Source: Tulasnella sp. 424 (Eukaryota; Basidiomycota; Agaricomycetes; Cantharellales; Tulasnellaceae). From it: a stretch of DNA of 64,000 nt. The notes beneath the pieces were generated by a model. That model saw nothing but the letters and a program-made list of their open reading frames with translations. It made no database searches and was not told where the DNA came from. Below, piece after piece: positions 22,485 through 32,948 of the stretch (position 1 is its first letter; the number at the start of each line of letters is the position of its first letter). The translations under genes were made by a program, and so were the position numbers. The DNA is taken from contig WSUB01000101.1 in the NCBI GenBank assembly GCA_019633425.1, positions 62,001 through 126,000 on the forward strand. The letters run 5' to 3'.

Positions 22485-23929
22485 ATGGCTCGGACTATGT
22501 GCACACTCGGGACGTTCGTAATTGACTCTTTCGAGTTCAGAGACGAAGGAGGGAATCCGACGGGACAGACGCAAGAGGACGCTGTTAGCCAATCGCTTTT
22601 CTATTAGCTTAACGAAGCGAAGCGATCGCTAATTTCGCCTCCTCATCTGTAATATAATAGATAGGCGGAGGAGGAACATATTGTAAGCAGCGTCTCTCAT
22701 ATATTCTCCCTAACTGTCCTCATCGAACTTGCGTATTTGTAATTAGGTGTCTTAGGAGCGAGGATATGGTGAAGTCAGCCTCCCACCCGGCTGCCCCGAC
22801 CGCCGCCCAGTCCAGCTCATTTTGGATGATCTATCCTTTTGCTCTGCCAAAGGTTGCCACCAAACGAAATAGGGATAATCATAGACAGAGGGTCAGATTT
22901 TCCTCCTCACATTCGAGATAAGCTCGACTCGTTCGGCTCAGACATGTGGCTTTTCCGAGATCGAACGGACGGCATGCCGACACTTAGAGCGTTGACTGCA
23001 TGTAAAGGAGAAAGTCGAGAGTAAGCTGTCTCAATTCAGGGGCATTTTCTTCAGTGAAAGCGCTAAATAAAGACCGTGGCTCAAACAGGTTCAAGTACCT
23101 TTCATCCAGGATTCACGTATATCCAAATGACTTTGAAGGCACCCTTCTGGCTCGACCAAAGTACCTCCACATGTGCACCATCACCGAAGGAGCTACCAGA
23201 GTACTGCAGGAAATACAGAGTGTCGAAGGATGGCACCCTGTTCTCGTTTATGAACCCTTCCCAGGAGCGTGCATTCCTCAAGAGTACCATAAATTGGCAG
23301 AGATCATGAGCAAAATCGACATTTTGAGGTACAATGTTTACGGAAATGCGCTGGAGTTCATTGGCTGATACGTGTTGTCTTTGTTTGTTGGTCTGTCAGT
23401 CCAAACGCAGAGGAGGCTCTCAGGATGCTCGAAATACCTTTACCAGTCACCAAAACCAAAGTGGAAGATGCTGCTATGGCATTTATCAAGGCAGGGGTCA
23501 AATCATGTGTGATTATTCGCAGTGCAGGACTAGGTGCCTATGCTCTGGAAGCCAGAGCGAGCGGTCGAGGATTTTGGGTACCCGCGTTCTGGACTGAGAA
23601 GGACGATAATAGGATCGTCGATGTCACCGGTGCTGGGAATAGCTTCCTTGGAGGACTAGCAGCTGGTCTTGCAATGAGCGGAAGGGGCGTTCGGGAAGGT
23701 ATCAGTCCTGTTTCACGATCTGTCAGAGTAAAATGTGACATTCAAACTTTTTCTTCTTCTCTGCCCGGTCTTAGCAATGCTGTACGCATCGATATCCGCC
23801 TCTTTTACGATAGAACAATTCGGCCTTCCAGCAGTCTCTCAGAATTCATCGTCGCCTGGAAAAGAGTTGTGGAATGGCGACGATCCGTATAGGAGGTTGG
23901 AGGATCTCAGAAGCCGCATGGACGCCTAG
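22485..23929 (+). CDS. pfkB-family kinase, MAK32-like, copy A
   Basis: A ribokinase-fold (pfkB) protein resembling yeast Mak32. Exons splice to MARTMCTLGTFVIDSFEF, then IGGGGTYCVLGARIW, LPPNEIGIIIDRGSDFPP, EFKYLSSRIHVYPNDFEG, SPNAEEALRMLEIPLP, the pfkB signature DVTGAGNSFLGGLAAGLAMS with the catalytic Asp in the first half of TGAGN, and a C-terminal SASFTIEQFGLP, ending at the TAG at 23927-23929. All splice sites are GT-AG and no frame is broken. Mak32 in yeast is linked to stable L-A dsRNA virus particles; its substrate is not known, and carrying that role over to this fungus is speculative. A second intact copy lies at 25969. Confidence 0.85.
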
Positions 23930-24070
23930 ATGAAAACCGTAACGACTAGATGTTGAAAGTATAAATTTGCTTTGCCTCCGAGAATATACGAGGAATACAA
24001 CTGCTGGGTATTAGAACACAGTGCTGGCAAAAGCGGGATTGGAGGAGGACACCGTCGACACTGAGGACGG

Positions 24071-24205
24071 TTACGAAGGTCCAGTAGCTGGAGCATGCTG
24101 CGTGGCTGCAGTTCGTGCTCTAGCCTCGGCGAACAGAGCCTCCTGTTGAGTGAGTTGTTTTCTTGATTAGAGCCGGATTGTTCGAAGTTGGAAACCGTCT
24201 TACAT
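24071..24205 (-). pseudogene. DR1 3' fragment in unit A
   Basis: The reverse strand matches the last exon of the true DR1 gene at 27544 (FEQSG, then EALFAEARARxAA and a TAA stop). A small deletion near the start breaks the frame, and no upstream DR1 exons precede it. It is the left-over end of the segmental duplication. Confidence 0.75.
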
Positions 24206-24349
24206 TCCCACCGTTTGACGCGAGTTGGAAGCTGACTCAGCGGATTGGCCAGGCTTTTCTTCTCGTGCCCATTCGAACTCGGTCCACCGACTAACCCCTG
24301 CGTTGCAAACCTCCGCCCAGGCATTTTTCACAATATTAAATATCTTACT

Positions 24350-25917
24350 TGAGATGTCACGCGTGCAAAGCACGCGAGTAGACAACACCTTGCCCCACGC
24401 CTGTTTGCCAAGATTTCCGCTATAATCAGTATGGCGAAAGAAGCCGCAGGAGTGAACGGGCAAGATGCCCCTTTCGGTGGTGTGAACGTCATCATAATTG
24501 GGGACTTTTACCAGTTCCCTCCCGTTGCCGCGAAGGCTAGTGCACCCTTATACTTTCCGATCAACCGGAGGGCCGACACTGAGGAAGACGTGATTGGGAG
24601 AGCCTTATACGAGAAGTTCAAGACTGTACGAGAAGTTCAAGACTGTTGTCACTCTCAGGGAACAGGTTCGTGTCACCGATCCTGTGTGGGTGGAGATCCT
24701 CCAGGGGGCAAGGAAGGGTCTCTGCTCTCCAGCACAGCTACGCACCCTTCGTACACTCGTGTTAACGTCGCCGGAGTGTGAGGCAACGGACTTCGGGACG
24801 GCACCGTGGAAAGATGCAATACTGGTTACCCCAAGGCACGGCGTCCGTACTCAATGGAACGCAGAGGCGCTGAGAAAGCACTGTGCCGAAACCAAGAACA
24901 CTTTATACATTTGCCCTGTCGAAGACACAATAAACGGTCGAGCGGAAGATCAATTCTCGCTGGACAAACGGTATGAAATAGTGACGAAGCATAGCAGAGG
25001 CTGGAAGGGTCGGAGGGAAAAGAAGGGGTTGCCGGAAGAAGTAGAGCTGGATATTGGGATGGAAGCTATGGTGACATACAACGTCGAAACGGACCTTGAC
25101 GTGGCGAACGGAGCGCGCGGCACGATAGTGGATATCGTACTGCGCGAGGACGAACCGTCGATCGAACCAGGAGCAGCCGAAGTACGGCTGAGACATGTGC
25201 CGACATACCTCTTGGTCAAGATGAAGAAGACACGAGCGGAGGGGGAACCACTAGTCGGGCTCGAACGGGGGGGTATTGTCATTGGAGCCGATGGAGAGAA
25301 TATATATGATCGATTTCGGGGCGCAGAAGATGACCAAGACGGTGCACTGGGCTGACCGGTGCAAGGTCAGACACTAGAGTGTGTTGTAGTAGACATTGGG
25401 AAGGTTCCGACAGGCAACATAACATCCTTCAACGCATATGTCACCTTGTCACGGAGCTCAGGCAGATCAACAATACGACTCTTACGAGATTTCGATGACG
25501 CACTTTTCACGACCCTGCCCTAGCGGTGGAGGACGAGAGACTAGAAAAATTAGACAAAGAAAAGAAGAGTGCATGGGACCTCAGGCATATAATGAAGAGG
25601 GGTGGCGGAATAGAGAATGACCGATCGGAGTAGTAAGTAAAGTAGATAGTAAACTGAAGGCAAGAAGTGCAAAAAAACCGTTCATACTTGCAGCACACAG
25701 GGAAAAAAAAAAGACCCAACAGGTCGAGGAATATAGAACATACACGCGTAGTTAGGAAATTGGTGAATAACATGTGGCGGAGAAGCTTCGGGACAAAAGG
25801 AAGGGGGAGAGGCACGCGACGGCCGAGAAATCCGCAGACTCCGGGGGGATCGGGGTCCTGCGTGCCTGCAGAGTGAACCGCGGTCATTTAGGGGGGACGA
25901 GAGACCTTGGGGCAAGG
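24350..25917 (+). mobile_element. insertion carrying a PIF1/Helitron-type helicase fragment
   Basis: Alignment of the PCM1-MAK32 intergenic region in units A and B shows that unit B is interrupted between about 24347 (after ATATCTTA) and about 25917 (before AGCACTGAGC). The inserted 1.57 kb contains the C-terminal part of a PIF1-like helicase and nothing else I recognise. A GC-rich hairpin (7-bp arms, AAA loop) stands at 24360-24376 beside the left edge. Rep motifs, a Walker A exon and a clear Helitron CTRR end are missing, so the class is inferred from the helicase type alone. Confidence 0.55.
24431..25633 (+). pseudogene. broken PIF1-like DNA helicase, C-terminal half
   Basis: Helicase motifs visible in order are the Walker B-like region followed by IIIGDFYQFPPV, then LREQVRVTDPVWVEILQGAR, MEAMVTYNVETDLDVANGARG, and QGQTLECVVVD with NAYVTLSRSSGRSTIRLLRDF near the end, as in Helitron and PIF1 helicases. 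Walker A is absent. Three lesions are visible: a 19-bp tandem duplication at 24608-24645 shifts the frame, an in-frame TGA lies at 25353, and a further frameshift near 25520 follows LFTTLP. It cannot make a working helicase. Confidence 0.85.
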
Positions 25918-27690
25918 TGAAGCACTGAGCTCCGTACCCACGTCGACTTCATACAACTGTCGACAACCATGGCTCGGACTCTATGCACACTCGGAATGTT
26001 CATAATTGACTCTTTCGAATTCAGAGACGAGGGAGGGAATCTGACGGGACAGACGCAAGAGGAAGCCGTAAGTCAATCGCTTATATATTAAAAACGATCG
26101 CTAATTTCGCCTCCTCATTTGTGATCTAATAGATAGGCGGAGGAGGAACATATTGTAAGCGACTTCTCTCATATTCCTTTCCCCAACTGTCCTCATCGAA
26201 CTTACGTGCTTTGTTATAAGGTGTCGTAGGAGCGAGGATATGGTGAAGTCAGCCTCTCGCCCGGCTGCCCCGACCGCCGCCAGTCCAACTCATTTTGGAT
26301 GATTTCTCCTTCCGTCCTGCCAAAGGCTGCCACCAACCGAAATAGGGATGATCATAGACAGAGGGTCAGATTTTCCTCCTCACATTCAAGGCAAGCTCGA
26401 CTCGTTCGGCTCGGACATGTGGCTTTTCCGGGACCGAACGGACGGCATGCCAACACTTAGAGCGTTGAATGCATACAAGGGGGAGAGTCGAGAGTAAGCT
26501 GTCTCGACTTGGGTCATTTTCTTTAGTGAAAGCACTAAATAGGCCGTGGCTCAAACAGGTTCAAGTACCTTTCATCCAAGATTCACGTATATCCAAATGA
26601 CTTTGAAGACACCCTTCTGGCTCGACCAAATTACCTCCACATGTGTACCATCGCCGAAAGAGCTACCAGAGTACTGCAAGAAATACAGGGTGTCGAAGGA
26701 TGGCACCCTGTTCTCGTTTATGAACCTTTCGAAGGAGCGTGCACTCCCCAGGAGTACCCTAAACTCGCAGAGATTATGAGTAAAATCGATATTTTGAGGT
26801 ATAATGTCTAGGGAGATGCGTGGAGTTCATTCGCTGATCCGTGATGTCTTTGTTCGTTGGTCTCTTTCAGTCCAAACGCAGAGGAGGCCCTCAGGATGCT
26901 CGAAATACCTTTACCAGTCACCAAACCCAAAGTGGAAGATGCTGCTATGGCATTTATCAAGGCAGGGGTCAAATCATGTGTGGTCATTCGCAGTGCAGGA
27001 CTAGGTGCCTATGCTCTGGAAGCCGGAGCGAGCGGTCGAGGATTTTGGGTACCCGCGTTCTGGACTGAGAAGGACGCTAGTAGGATCGTCGATGTCACCG
27101 GTGCTGGGAATAGCTTCCTTGGAGGACTAGCAGCTGGTCTTGCAATGAGCGGAAGGGACGTTCTAGAAGGTATCAGTTCCGTTTCACGATCTGCGAGAGT
27201 AAAGGAATCACGTTCAAACTTTCTCTGCTTACTCTGCCTGGTCTCAGCTGTGCTGTACGCATCGGTCTCCGCCTCTTTTACGATCGAACAATCCGGCCTT
27301 CCAATAGTCTCTCAGAATTCATCGTCGCCTGGAAAAGAGTTGTGGAATGACGACGACCCGTATAGGAGGTTGGAGGATCTCAGAAGCCGCATGGAAGTCT
27401 AGATGAAAAACTGTAACGACCAGATGTTGAAAGTATAAATTTGCTTTGTCTCCGAGAATACATGAGAAATACAACTGCTGGTTATTAGAACAAGTGCTGG
27501 CAAAAGCGGGATTGGAGGAGGACGCCGTCGACACTGAGGACGGTTACGAAGGTCCAGCAGGTTGAGTTTGCTGCGCGGCTGCAGCTCGTGCTCTAGCCTC
27601 GGCGAACAGAGCCTCCTGTTGAGCGAGCAGTTCTTCTTGACTAAAGCCAGATTGTTCGAACTTGGAAACTTTCTTTTCCCGATCCTATCG
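25918..27690 (+). repeat. tandem segmental duplication, unit B (main part)
   Basis: Second copy of the MAK32-like gene with its promoter and the 3' end of DR1, here still joined to the complete DR1 gene. Because DR1 is whole only here, this unit retains the ancestral MAK32-DR1 junction, while the ancestral PCM1-MAK32 junction is kept in unit A. Confidence 0.8.
25969..27402 (+). CDS. pfkB-family kinase, MAK32-like, copy B
   Basis: Intact tandem paralogue of the gene at 22485 with the same exon plan. It begins MARTLCTLGMFIIDSFEF and continues with IGGGGTYCVVGARIW, LPPTEIGMIIDRGSDFPP, SPNAEEALRMLEIPLP, DVTGAGNSFLGGLAAGLAMS, SASFTIEQSGLP, ending with TAG at 27400-27402. Differences from copy A are scattered single replacements and leave the pfkB signature untouched, so both copies may be functional. 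The promoter of this copy was cut by the helicase insertion about 50 bp upstream of the ATG, so its expression may differ from copy A. Confidence 0.85.
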
Positions 27691-28258
27691 TGCCACAAGG
27701 CATGGGCGAGGTTAGCACTGCCAACGGAGAGACACTGGAGATAGGAGTTGGTACCTTGACTTGCTGTTTATGATCCTTGAGAACCTCCTCGACTTCTTCT
27801 ACATAGCCTTCGAAGCCCAGGACCTGAAGGGTAAGAGTCAACATGAATCATTGACGGCCGGTACAAGTCGTGCTGGCGTTTACCTTTAGGGCCTGAACGA
27901 CGTGTTCAGGAGAAATAGTCTTCTTTGATTCTTTCTCGCAGATCTCGTTTGCTTCGGATGATATTAGGTGAATAAATTCTGCAGCGATGTGTACACAACT
28001 CTGGTGAGCTGAGTGTGGTGGCGAGGGCGGGATGTACTCACCAACACAACACTCGATTACCAAGTCTCTCGTTTCTTTTGTACAAGTGACTTCCTGTGGC
28101 AGTAACTCTGTCCATCCAAACCATAAAGTCAGTATATCGCCATAATGCCTGAAGAGGCGTAGGTTCCAACCTCCAATGAGTTTGTAAACTGTTGCTTTTG
28201 GTAGAGAAAGGTCGTCATCCGCGGCTCCTGAGCCACTGGGTCCTTCACGGTCTGACAT
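27544..28258 (-). CDS. NCB2: negative cofactor 2 beta (Dr1), histone-fold repressor
   Basis: Dr1/NC2-beta pairs with Drap1/NC2-alpha through a histone fold, binds TBP on promoter DNA and blocks TFIIA/TFIIB entry. Exons on the minus strand read MSDREGPSGSGAADDDLSLP, ATVYKLIG, ELLPQEVTCTKETRDLVIEC, EFIHLISSEANEICEKESK, TISPEHVVQALK, LGFEGYVEEVEEVLKDHKQQ, then a Gln/Ala-rich tail ending AGPS with TAA at 27544-27546. This covers the full histone fold and the C-terminal helix. It is head to head with SmF, 251 bp apart. A fragment of its last exon is duplicated at 24071-24205. Confidence 0.93.
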
Positions 28259-28509
28259 GATTTGGTTTTTTGTGTTTTTAAGAGTAGAGTTAAGAGTGTA
28301 GAGTAAGTAAGTGAAAAAGAGCGGAGAATGGCGACGATTCCCACTTGGGGAGAGTCTGGGTGGTGGTTGGTAGAGTGCCTCTATTTATCCTCTGGCTCGA
28401 TACTCTCTCGGTTGGCCCTGGGTTGAGTCCGTGCACCTCAACTCCCTCTTCCTTCCCCGCGTGTTGTTCTCTTGAACCTTGTGACCACCGTCGCTCCTAG
28501 CTTGCACCG

Positions 28510-28994
28510 ATGTCTGCAGTACGCGATCCACGCTTCTCAGCAGGCCCACAGTAACTGACCAAGTGCTTCCAGGTCCAACCAGTCAATCCCAAGCCCTTCA
28601 TCCAGGACCTCACCGGCAAGTCCGTGTTCGTCAAGCTAAAATGGGGATTGGAGTACAAGGGCTATCTTGTCAGCACGGATTCATACATGAACATCCAGGT
28701 ACTTGGGCCAATCGAGTCTTACTTGGTGCTTTGCTGAGGGTGTGGTGCTTCCTGGTAGCTCGCCAATACGGAAGAATACGAAGACGGCAAGTCTACCGGC
28801 GCTTTGGGAGAGGTGTTCATTCGGTATTTCTATTATCTGGATTTCGTCTCGCATCGTCTGCTAACTCTCTTGCGTTCCCTTAGGTGTAACAACGTTCTCT
28901 ACATTATGAGTACCTTTCCTAGCCTGGTCCAGTCGACATTGCAACTGACACCATCCCCCCGATTGTTTACAGGGAGGCACCGGACGGAGAATGA
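28510..28994 (+). CDS. SMX3: small nuclear ribonucleoprotein SmF
   Basis: SmF is one of seven Sm proteins forming the ring on U1, U2, U4 and U5 snRNAs. Exon 1 encodes only MSA. Later exons give [67 protein letters not shown]. Both Sm motifs are complete. The family ends with about LYIREAP; here LYI meets REAPDGE-stop only if the intron 28906-28970 is removed with AT...AC ends. A canonical GT-AG choice two to four bases away changes the C-terminal frame to a 12-residue unrelated tail. I favour the AT-AC reading, giving a stop at 28992-28994. Confidence 0.9.
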
Positions 28995-29737
28995 TTGTCT
29001 TCAGTATCCAGAAATATAATATACTCTATATCGTCTTAGAGATTGACTGCACGTGTGCATTGGTCTGAGCTTCAACTGACCGCTGGTGTCGGACCCAGTC
29101 CTGGAAGTCCAACATCCTCCATCCCAGACCGAAGACCACACCATGGAATGACCTGGATGCATAATCAGTTACTATGCAAAGCCGGAGAGCTCGATGCGCA
29201 TCGAATCATATTACCCGTTCTAACGCGCTAACCTCAGGACCCCGAACTTTTGGCGGCCAGCTTAGCCAGGCCAGATAACAAGCGCTCGATACCCGCAACT
29301 CACCACCCTCTTGTAATCTGTGCTCGTCTAATGTTCAATTGAGAGAAGTTTGCGACCGCAAGGACCAGGTTTCCGGAGACAGGACGTAACCCCAGCAAAG
29401 GGAAAAATCAAAGACGGGTCTAGCGGAGATAACGGACCACTTTGTTTTCACTACACCCCTCCGTACATCTAGATCCTGAGTTCTCCTCAGCTCATTAGAT
29501 TTAACATTTGACATTTAACATGGTCAGGGCGTCTTCGGCGCTCCATCAACTTAATACTAGTGTGCTCCGGGCCTGATAAAAGAAATACGGAACTGAGTTC
29601 CGGGGTTTTAGACTATTCGCACCTCAAGGTGCAACTTCCAGAAGTTCCCCAATAAATCCGTATCTGTCTGTTATGTCGAATTAAATCTATATCCCTTTAC
29701 GCCAGCGCCTCGGCGGAAGCCCTCTGCTAACGTGTCG
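28995..29737. other. intergenic between SmF and inverted repeat arm B
   Basis: The 743 bp hold the SmF 3' flank and unique sequence up to the repeat edge. One open frame (29043-29231) has no family motif or splice extension. I see no tRNA or other RNA gene. Confidence 0.45.
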
Positions 29738-31378
29738 AAATATGATGACAGCTTCTGACGGTTCCTTGATCTCACAATGGCGAAATGAAACTTATCTCAT
29801 CATAGAATACGTTCGAAGACCTAGATTACAGTGAAGGTGGCCCGGTATAAATGACCCGGGTCCCAGAAATACATGACAAGCAGGGGACTGAAAGTTGAAT
29901 GTCCTTCATCTTCCCGGCCCCTTCATTGATCAAACGAAACAAGCCCTCCCCGGTCACTGAACTAAGCATACTTCAAATAGCTCCATATTATAGGGGCTTT
30001 GAGAATAACCGCATCTCCTCACCAGTCCCACCTCTGGAACTCGACAGTAACACCAGCGTCGACAGTCGAGTACACAGCACGACCATCAGCTGTCTGGTTT
30101 AACTGCCATTGCTCAGCACCTGGGCTCAAGGTGAAGTCAAATTCCGGAGATTCTGGTCTTCCTCCTTGTGAAGTCTGACCAGGACCGGCTGGAGAGGCGC
30201 TCAACGTGAGCCCAATAACCTGTTAATAGTAGATTCCACTAACCAGCGAGCCTCGACACCCCTACACTAATATTATCGGCGAGCACGACCCGCTCATTAG
30301 TGTCAACTATGCATGATGGTCTCTGTGCTAACGGTGCTTGAGAGTGGACTGTGGTCGATGGCGAGGCTGAATTGGTATTGGTAGAGGGCGATGAAGACGG
30401 GCTGGTTTGTTGAGGCATTGGGGGCAGAAGCGGGCTGACCGTGGTGGAAGGGGCTTTAATGGAGGCTAGAGATGAGTCTTAGCTGCGAGATATCAATTAG
30501 CTAGTTTTATATAGAAAGAAGAGCAACGAGTACCTCAGTCGTGGGTATGAGTGTGCGCTAGTCTGTGCTTTGAGTGGTCGCTACTTGGGGTTGAAAAGTG
30601 GCGAGTGGTTTTTCGGCGCAGGGGGGGTGAAGGAGCTTTGTGAGGGGGAGGGAATGTAAAGAATGAGAGTTGCGAAGGGGCCTCTCTTTCTTATGAGGTC
30701 GAGCGGGCCTATCCTTTCACCAGGACCCCGGACCCTCCCGACCTTGAATGACGGAAACAAATACTATTCATACCAGAACCCACAAAAAATACTGCTTAGA
30801 CTTGTTAAATTCCGGATCTCGCTGGAGATCGTCATGAAAGACTCATCTACAGGTGAAGGTTTTGTGCCCGTCAGCCCAGAGCAGACAAGATCACGAGGGC
30901 TCCTCGAATCGCGAATTCCTTCACGTTCGAAGGTGAAGATGGTGTTCAGTCCTGGACAATCCCAAGACCCAATACTTAGGATAACACGTAACTATATGCC
31001 GTAGAACTGAAATATGCAGGATACCAAGTAGACCACATGTAGCTGGAGCGTTCGGGGTGCAAGTATACGCTGGAGCGCCGGTTCGGGCCAAGTTCTCACA
31101 TGTCACCCACCCTTCTGCACGACAAGCATGAAGAGATATATGCATCATATCGATCGCTCGCGTCAGGCATTGCTAGGTGTATTGAGAAGACAAGGATGGA
31201 TACTCTAGATATGTAGAACAAGTACATTCCATGCCATTAGTGACGATTGATTGTTCAGGACTCCGGAGTGCCCTGGCATCCAATACCTCATCGGCAACCC
31301 CGTTCCAGCAAAAAAAAGTCTACTTATTCATACGTAAAACGTGCGGTAAATGTAGTGCCCATCGCTGTTGTTGGGGCC
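29738..31378 (-). repeat. inverted repeat arm B
   Basis: Reverse-complement copy of 16130-17717, collinear along its whole length with scattered substitutions and small indels. It contains the paralogous small gene in opposite orientation. The flanking sequences of the two arms are unrelated beyond about 17717/29738 and 16130/31378. Confidence 0.85.
30019..30418 (-). CDS. small conserved protein of the inverted repeat, copy B
   Basis: Two exons on the minus strand (about 30418-30244 and 30188-30019) encode a 114-residue homologue of the arm A protein. It starts MPQQTSPSSSPSTNTNSASP, shares ERVVLADNISVGVSRL and EFDFTLSPGAEQWQLNQTAD, and ends FQRWDW with TGA at 30019-30021. Replacements are mainly in the disordered N-terminal half (for example SSTVN to SCIVD) and in a short loop. 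Start, intron phase and stop are all kept, which argues against a pseudogene. Function unknown. Confidence 0.7.
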
Positions 31379-31911
31379 TGACAGGTGCGACCTTGGTCAG
31401 CAGCCAGCGGCTTTACCAGGACTGAAACTGGAAGCAAATTCGTCGTCTAATTAAAGTCTGGAGTGTATATATAATCCGTCATGCAATATCTCCCTTTGCC
31501 GCCTTGATCCGTGTAGGTCTCGGGCCTGATTGATCTGCTCGGGGTCGATCGGCCTTGGAGCGGTGTGCGCGTTCTCTGTCTGTCACAGAACTCGCGGTGT
31601 CTGGGGTGCCGGACCGAGGACACAGAGACCATCATCGCATCGTTTCGCATAGTCTCGCCGCGCGTCCGTGCGCGTGTTGCCTCCATACATTTACTCACCC
31701 CAAACAGTCACGCCACTTTTTTGGGTCGCCCTGGCCACTGCGAGCAGCTAGGCTAGTATCGGTGTGGAACAACCGGTTCTGAACATTCGGCGTCTTCTCT
31801 TCCGAACCCTTGGTATTAGGTTCAAGGCGCCGGTAGTCTCATTACGACTACCCGGTCTTCGGGTGTTGAAGTCTTATCCGTCACCTTCCATTAGGGTTTG
31901 AGCCGGGGATC
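31379..31911. other. intergenic with hairpins upstream of the PPTase gene
   Basis: No coding exon is supported. Two stem-loops lie close together: GGTAGTC/GACTACC at 31832-31852 with a 7-nt loop, and ACCCG/CGGGT at 31850-31864. They fall 48-80 nt before the ATG at 31912, so they may belong to the 5' UTR of the transferase gene. Confidence 0.45.
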
Positions 31912-32948
31912 ATGAAAATTCAGCTTGTCGGCCTACCTTTTGGGGATTCTCGTCTTTCCGAAGAAGTACGTGCAACCTCTCTCCTTTTTCAATGGGAAAC
32001 CTCAGCTCCGCTTATTTAGCGTCTTTCTACCGGACTAGAGTGCATTGATTCAGAGTCTCGAGCCCGAGTTCTTCGTTTTCGGCATTCTGAGGATAAATGG
32101 CGTGAGTTTCCATTCGGGGAACACCCTTGCAGATAACTCAGCCCCCTGTGTCTAGGATGTTTGGTCGGAAGGTTATTACCTCGATGTCTTTTAGCGTCCC
32201 GTGGCTTTCAAACCGAATCGATCGTCATCAAGACATCTCAGAGCGGAAAACCATTTATTGCTGAGGTAAGGAACGAGGTACTCGATTCCCTGAAAGGCAC
32301 AGCTCATACGTCGGGGTTTTCTGTAGCCGCCCGGCTACCTGAGTTTTAACGTGACTCATGACTCGAACCTCGTCGCCATGGGGTATAGCACGGGCGACGT
32401 TGCTATCGGTATCGACGTTATGAAGTGCGAACTGCCACGGGGTGAAACAATGGAAAGCTACTTGAGCGTGCTTTCCGGGTCAGTGAGTGATTTCGATTTG
32501 CATGCATATCCTATCCTAGCGTTCTAATTCCTCTTTACGGGATTGCTAGCTTACTCTGTACGAAAACGGACAGCTCGAAAAGCGTATGGATAACCCTGAT
32601 CTTGCGCTCGAACTCTTGTACGAATACTGGACGATCAAAGAAGCATACACCAAAGCCCTCGGTATTGGTCTTGGTTTCGATTTTACAAGAATCGAATACC
32701 GCCACCAGCCAGATGACTCCCATAACCCCATCATCGCAGTGGATGGTGCACCGGTGCGGGGTTGGCAGTTCCGAGGTCTCCGATTGACCAAAGACAGTCA
32801 TCGCTATATCTGTGTGGTAGCCATATGCTTAGGCACATCCGACGAGTCTAGCATATCGTGGACCGAATTAGACGAGCGCACAGAATGGGTCGAGAACATC
32901 GACGTCTTCTCATTACTAGCCCGTGCACACCCTTTGACTACTACTTAG
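31912..32948 (+). CDS. 4'-phosphopantetheinyl transferase (Sfp/AASDHPPT type)
   Basis: It moves phosphopantetheine from CoA to a Ser of carrier proteins such as alpha-aminoadipate reductase, PKS, NRPS or fatty acid synthase partners. Exon 1 (31912-31965) encodes MKIQLVGLPFGDSRLSEE. Then come RVLRFRHSEDKWRCLVGRLL, SQSGKPFIAE, PGYLSFNVTHDSNLVAMG, the metal motif VAIGIDVM, and WTIKEAYTKALGIGLGFDF, the second conserved acidic motif (W-x2-KEAxxK). TAG is at 32946-32948. Length is about 270 residues, usual for the family. The stop codon overlaps the stop of the FBXO21-like gene on the other strand. Confidence 0.88.

Larger units (their letters stand above)
22345..24215 (+). repeat. tandem segmental duplication, unit A
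   Basis: This unit holds PCM1 5' flank, a full MAK32-like gene and the 3' end of a DR1 gene. It matches the second unit, whose parts lie at about 24255-24345 (PCM1 5' flank piece) and 25918-27690 (MAK32-like gene and DR1 3' end). The most economical history is one tandem duplication with junctions in the PCM1 5' region and inside DR1, followed by insertion of a helicase fragment into the second unit. Confidence 0.8.

Noticed and set aside
24431..25633. Functional PIF1 helicase gene
   Set aside because: No Walker A, one 19-bp frameshift duplication, one in-frame stop and one further frameshift.
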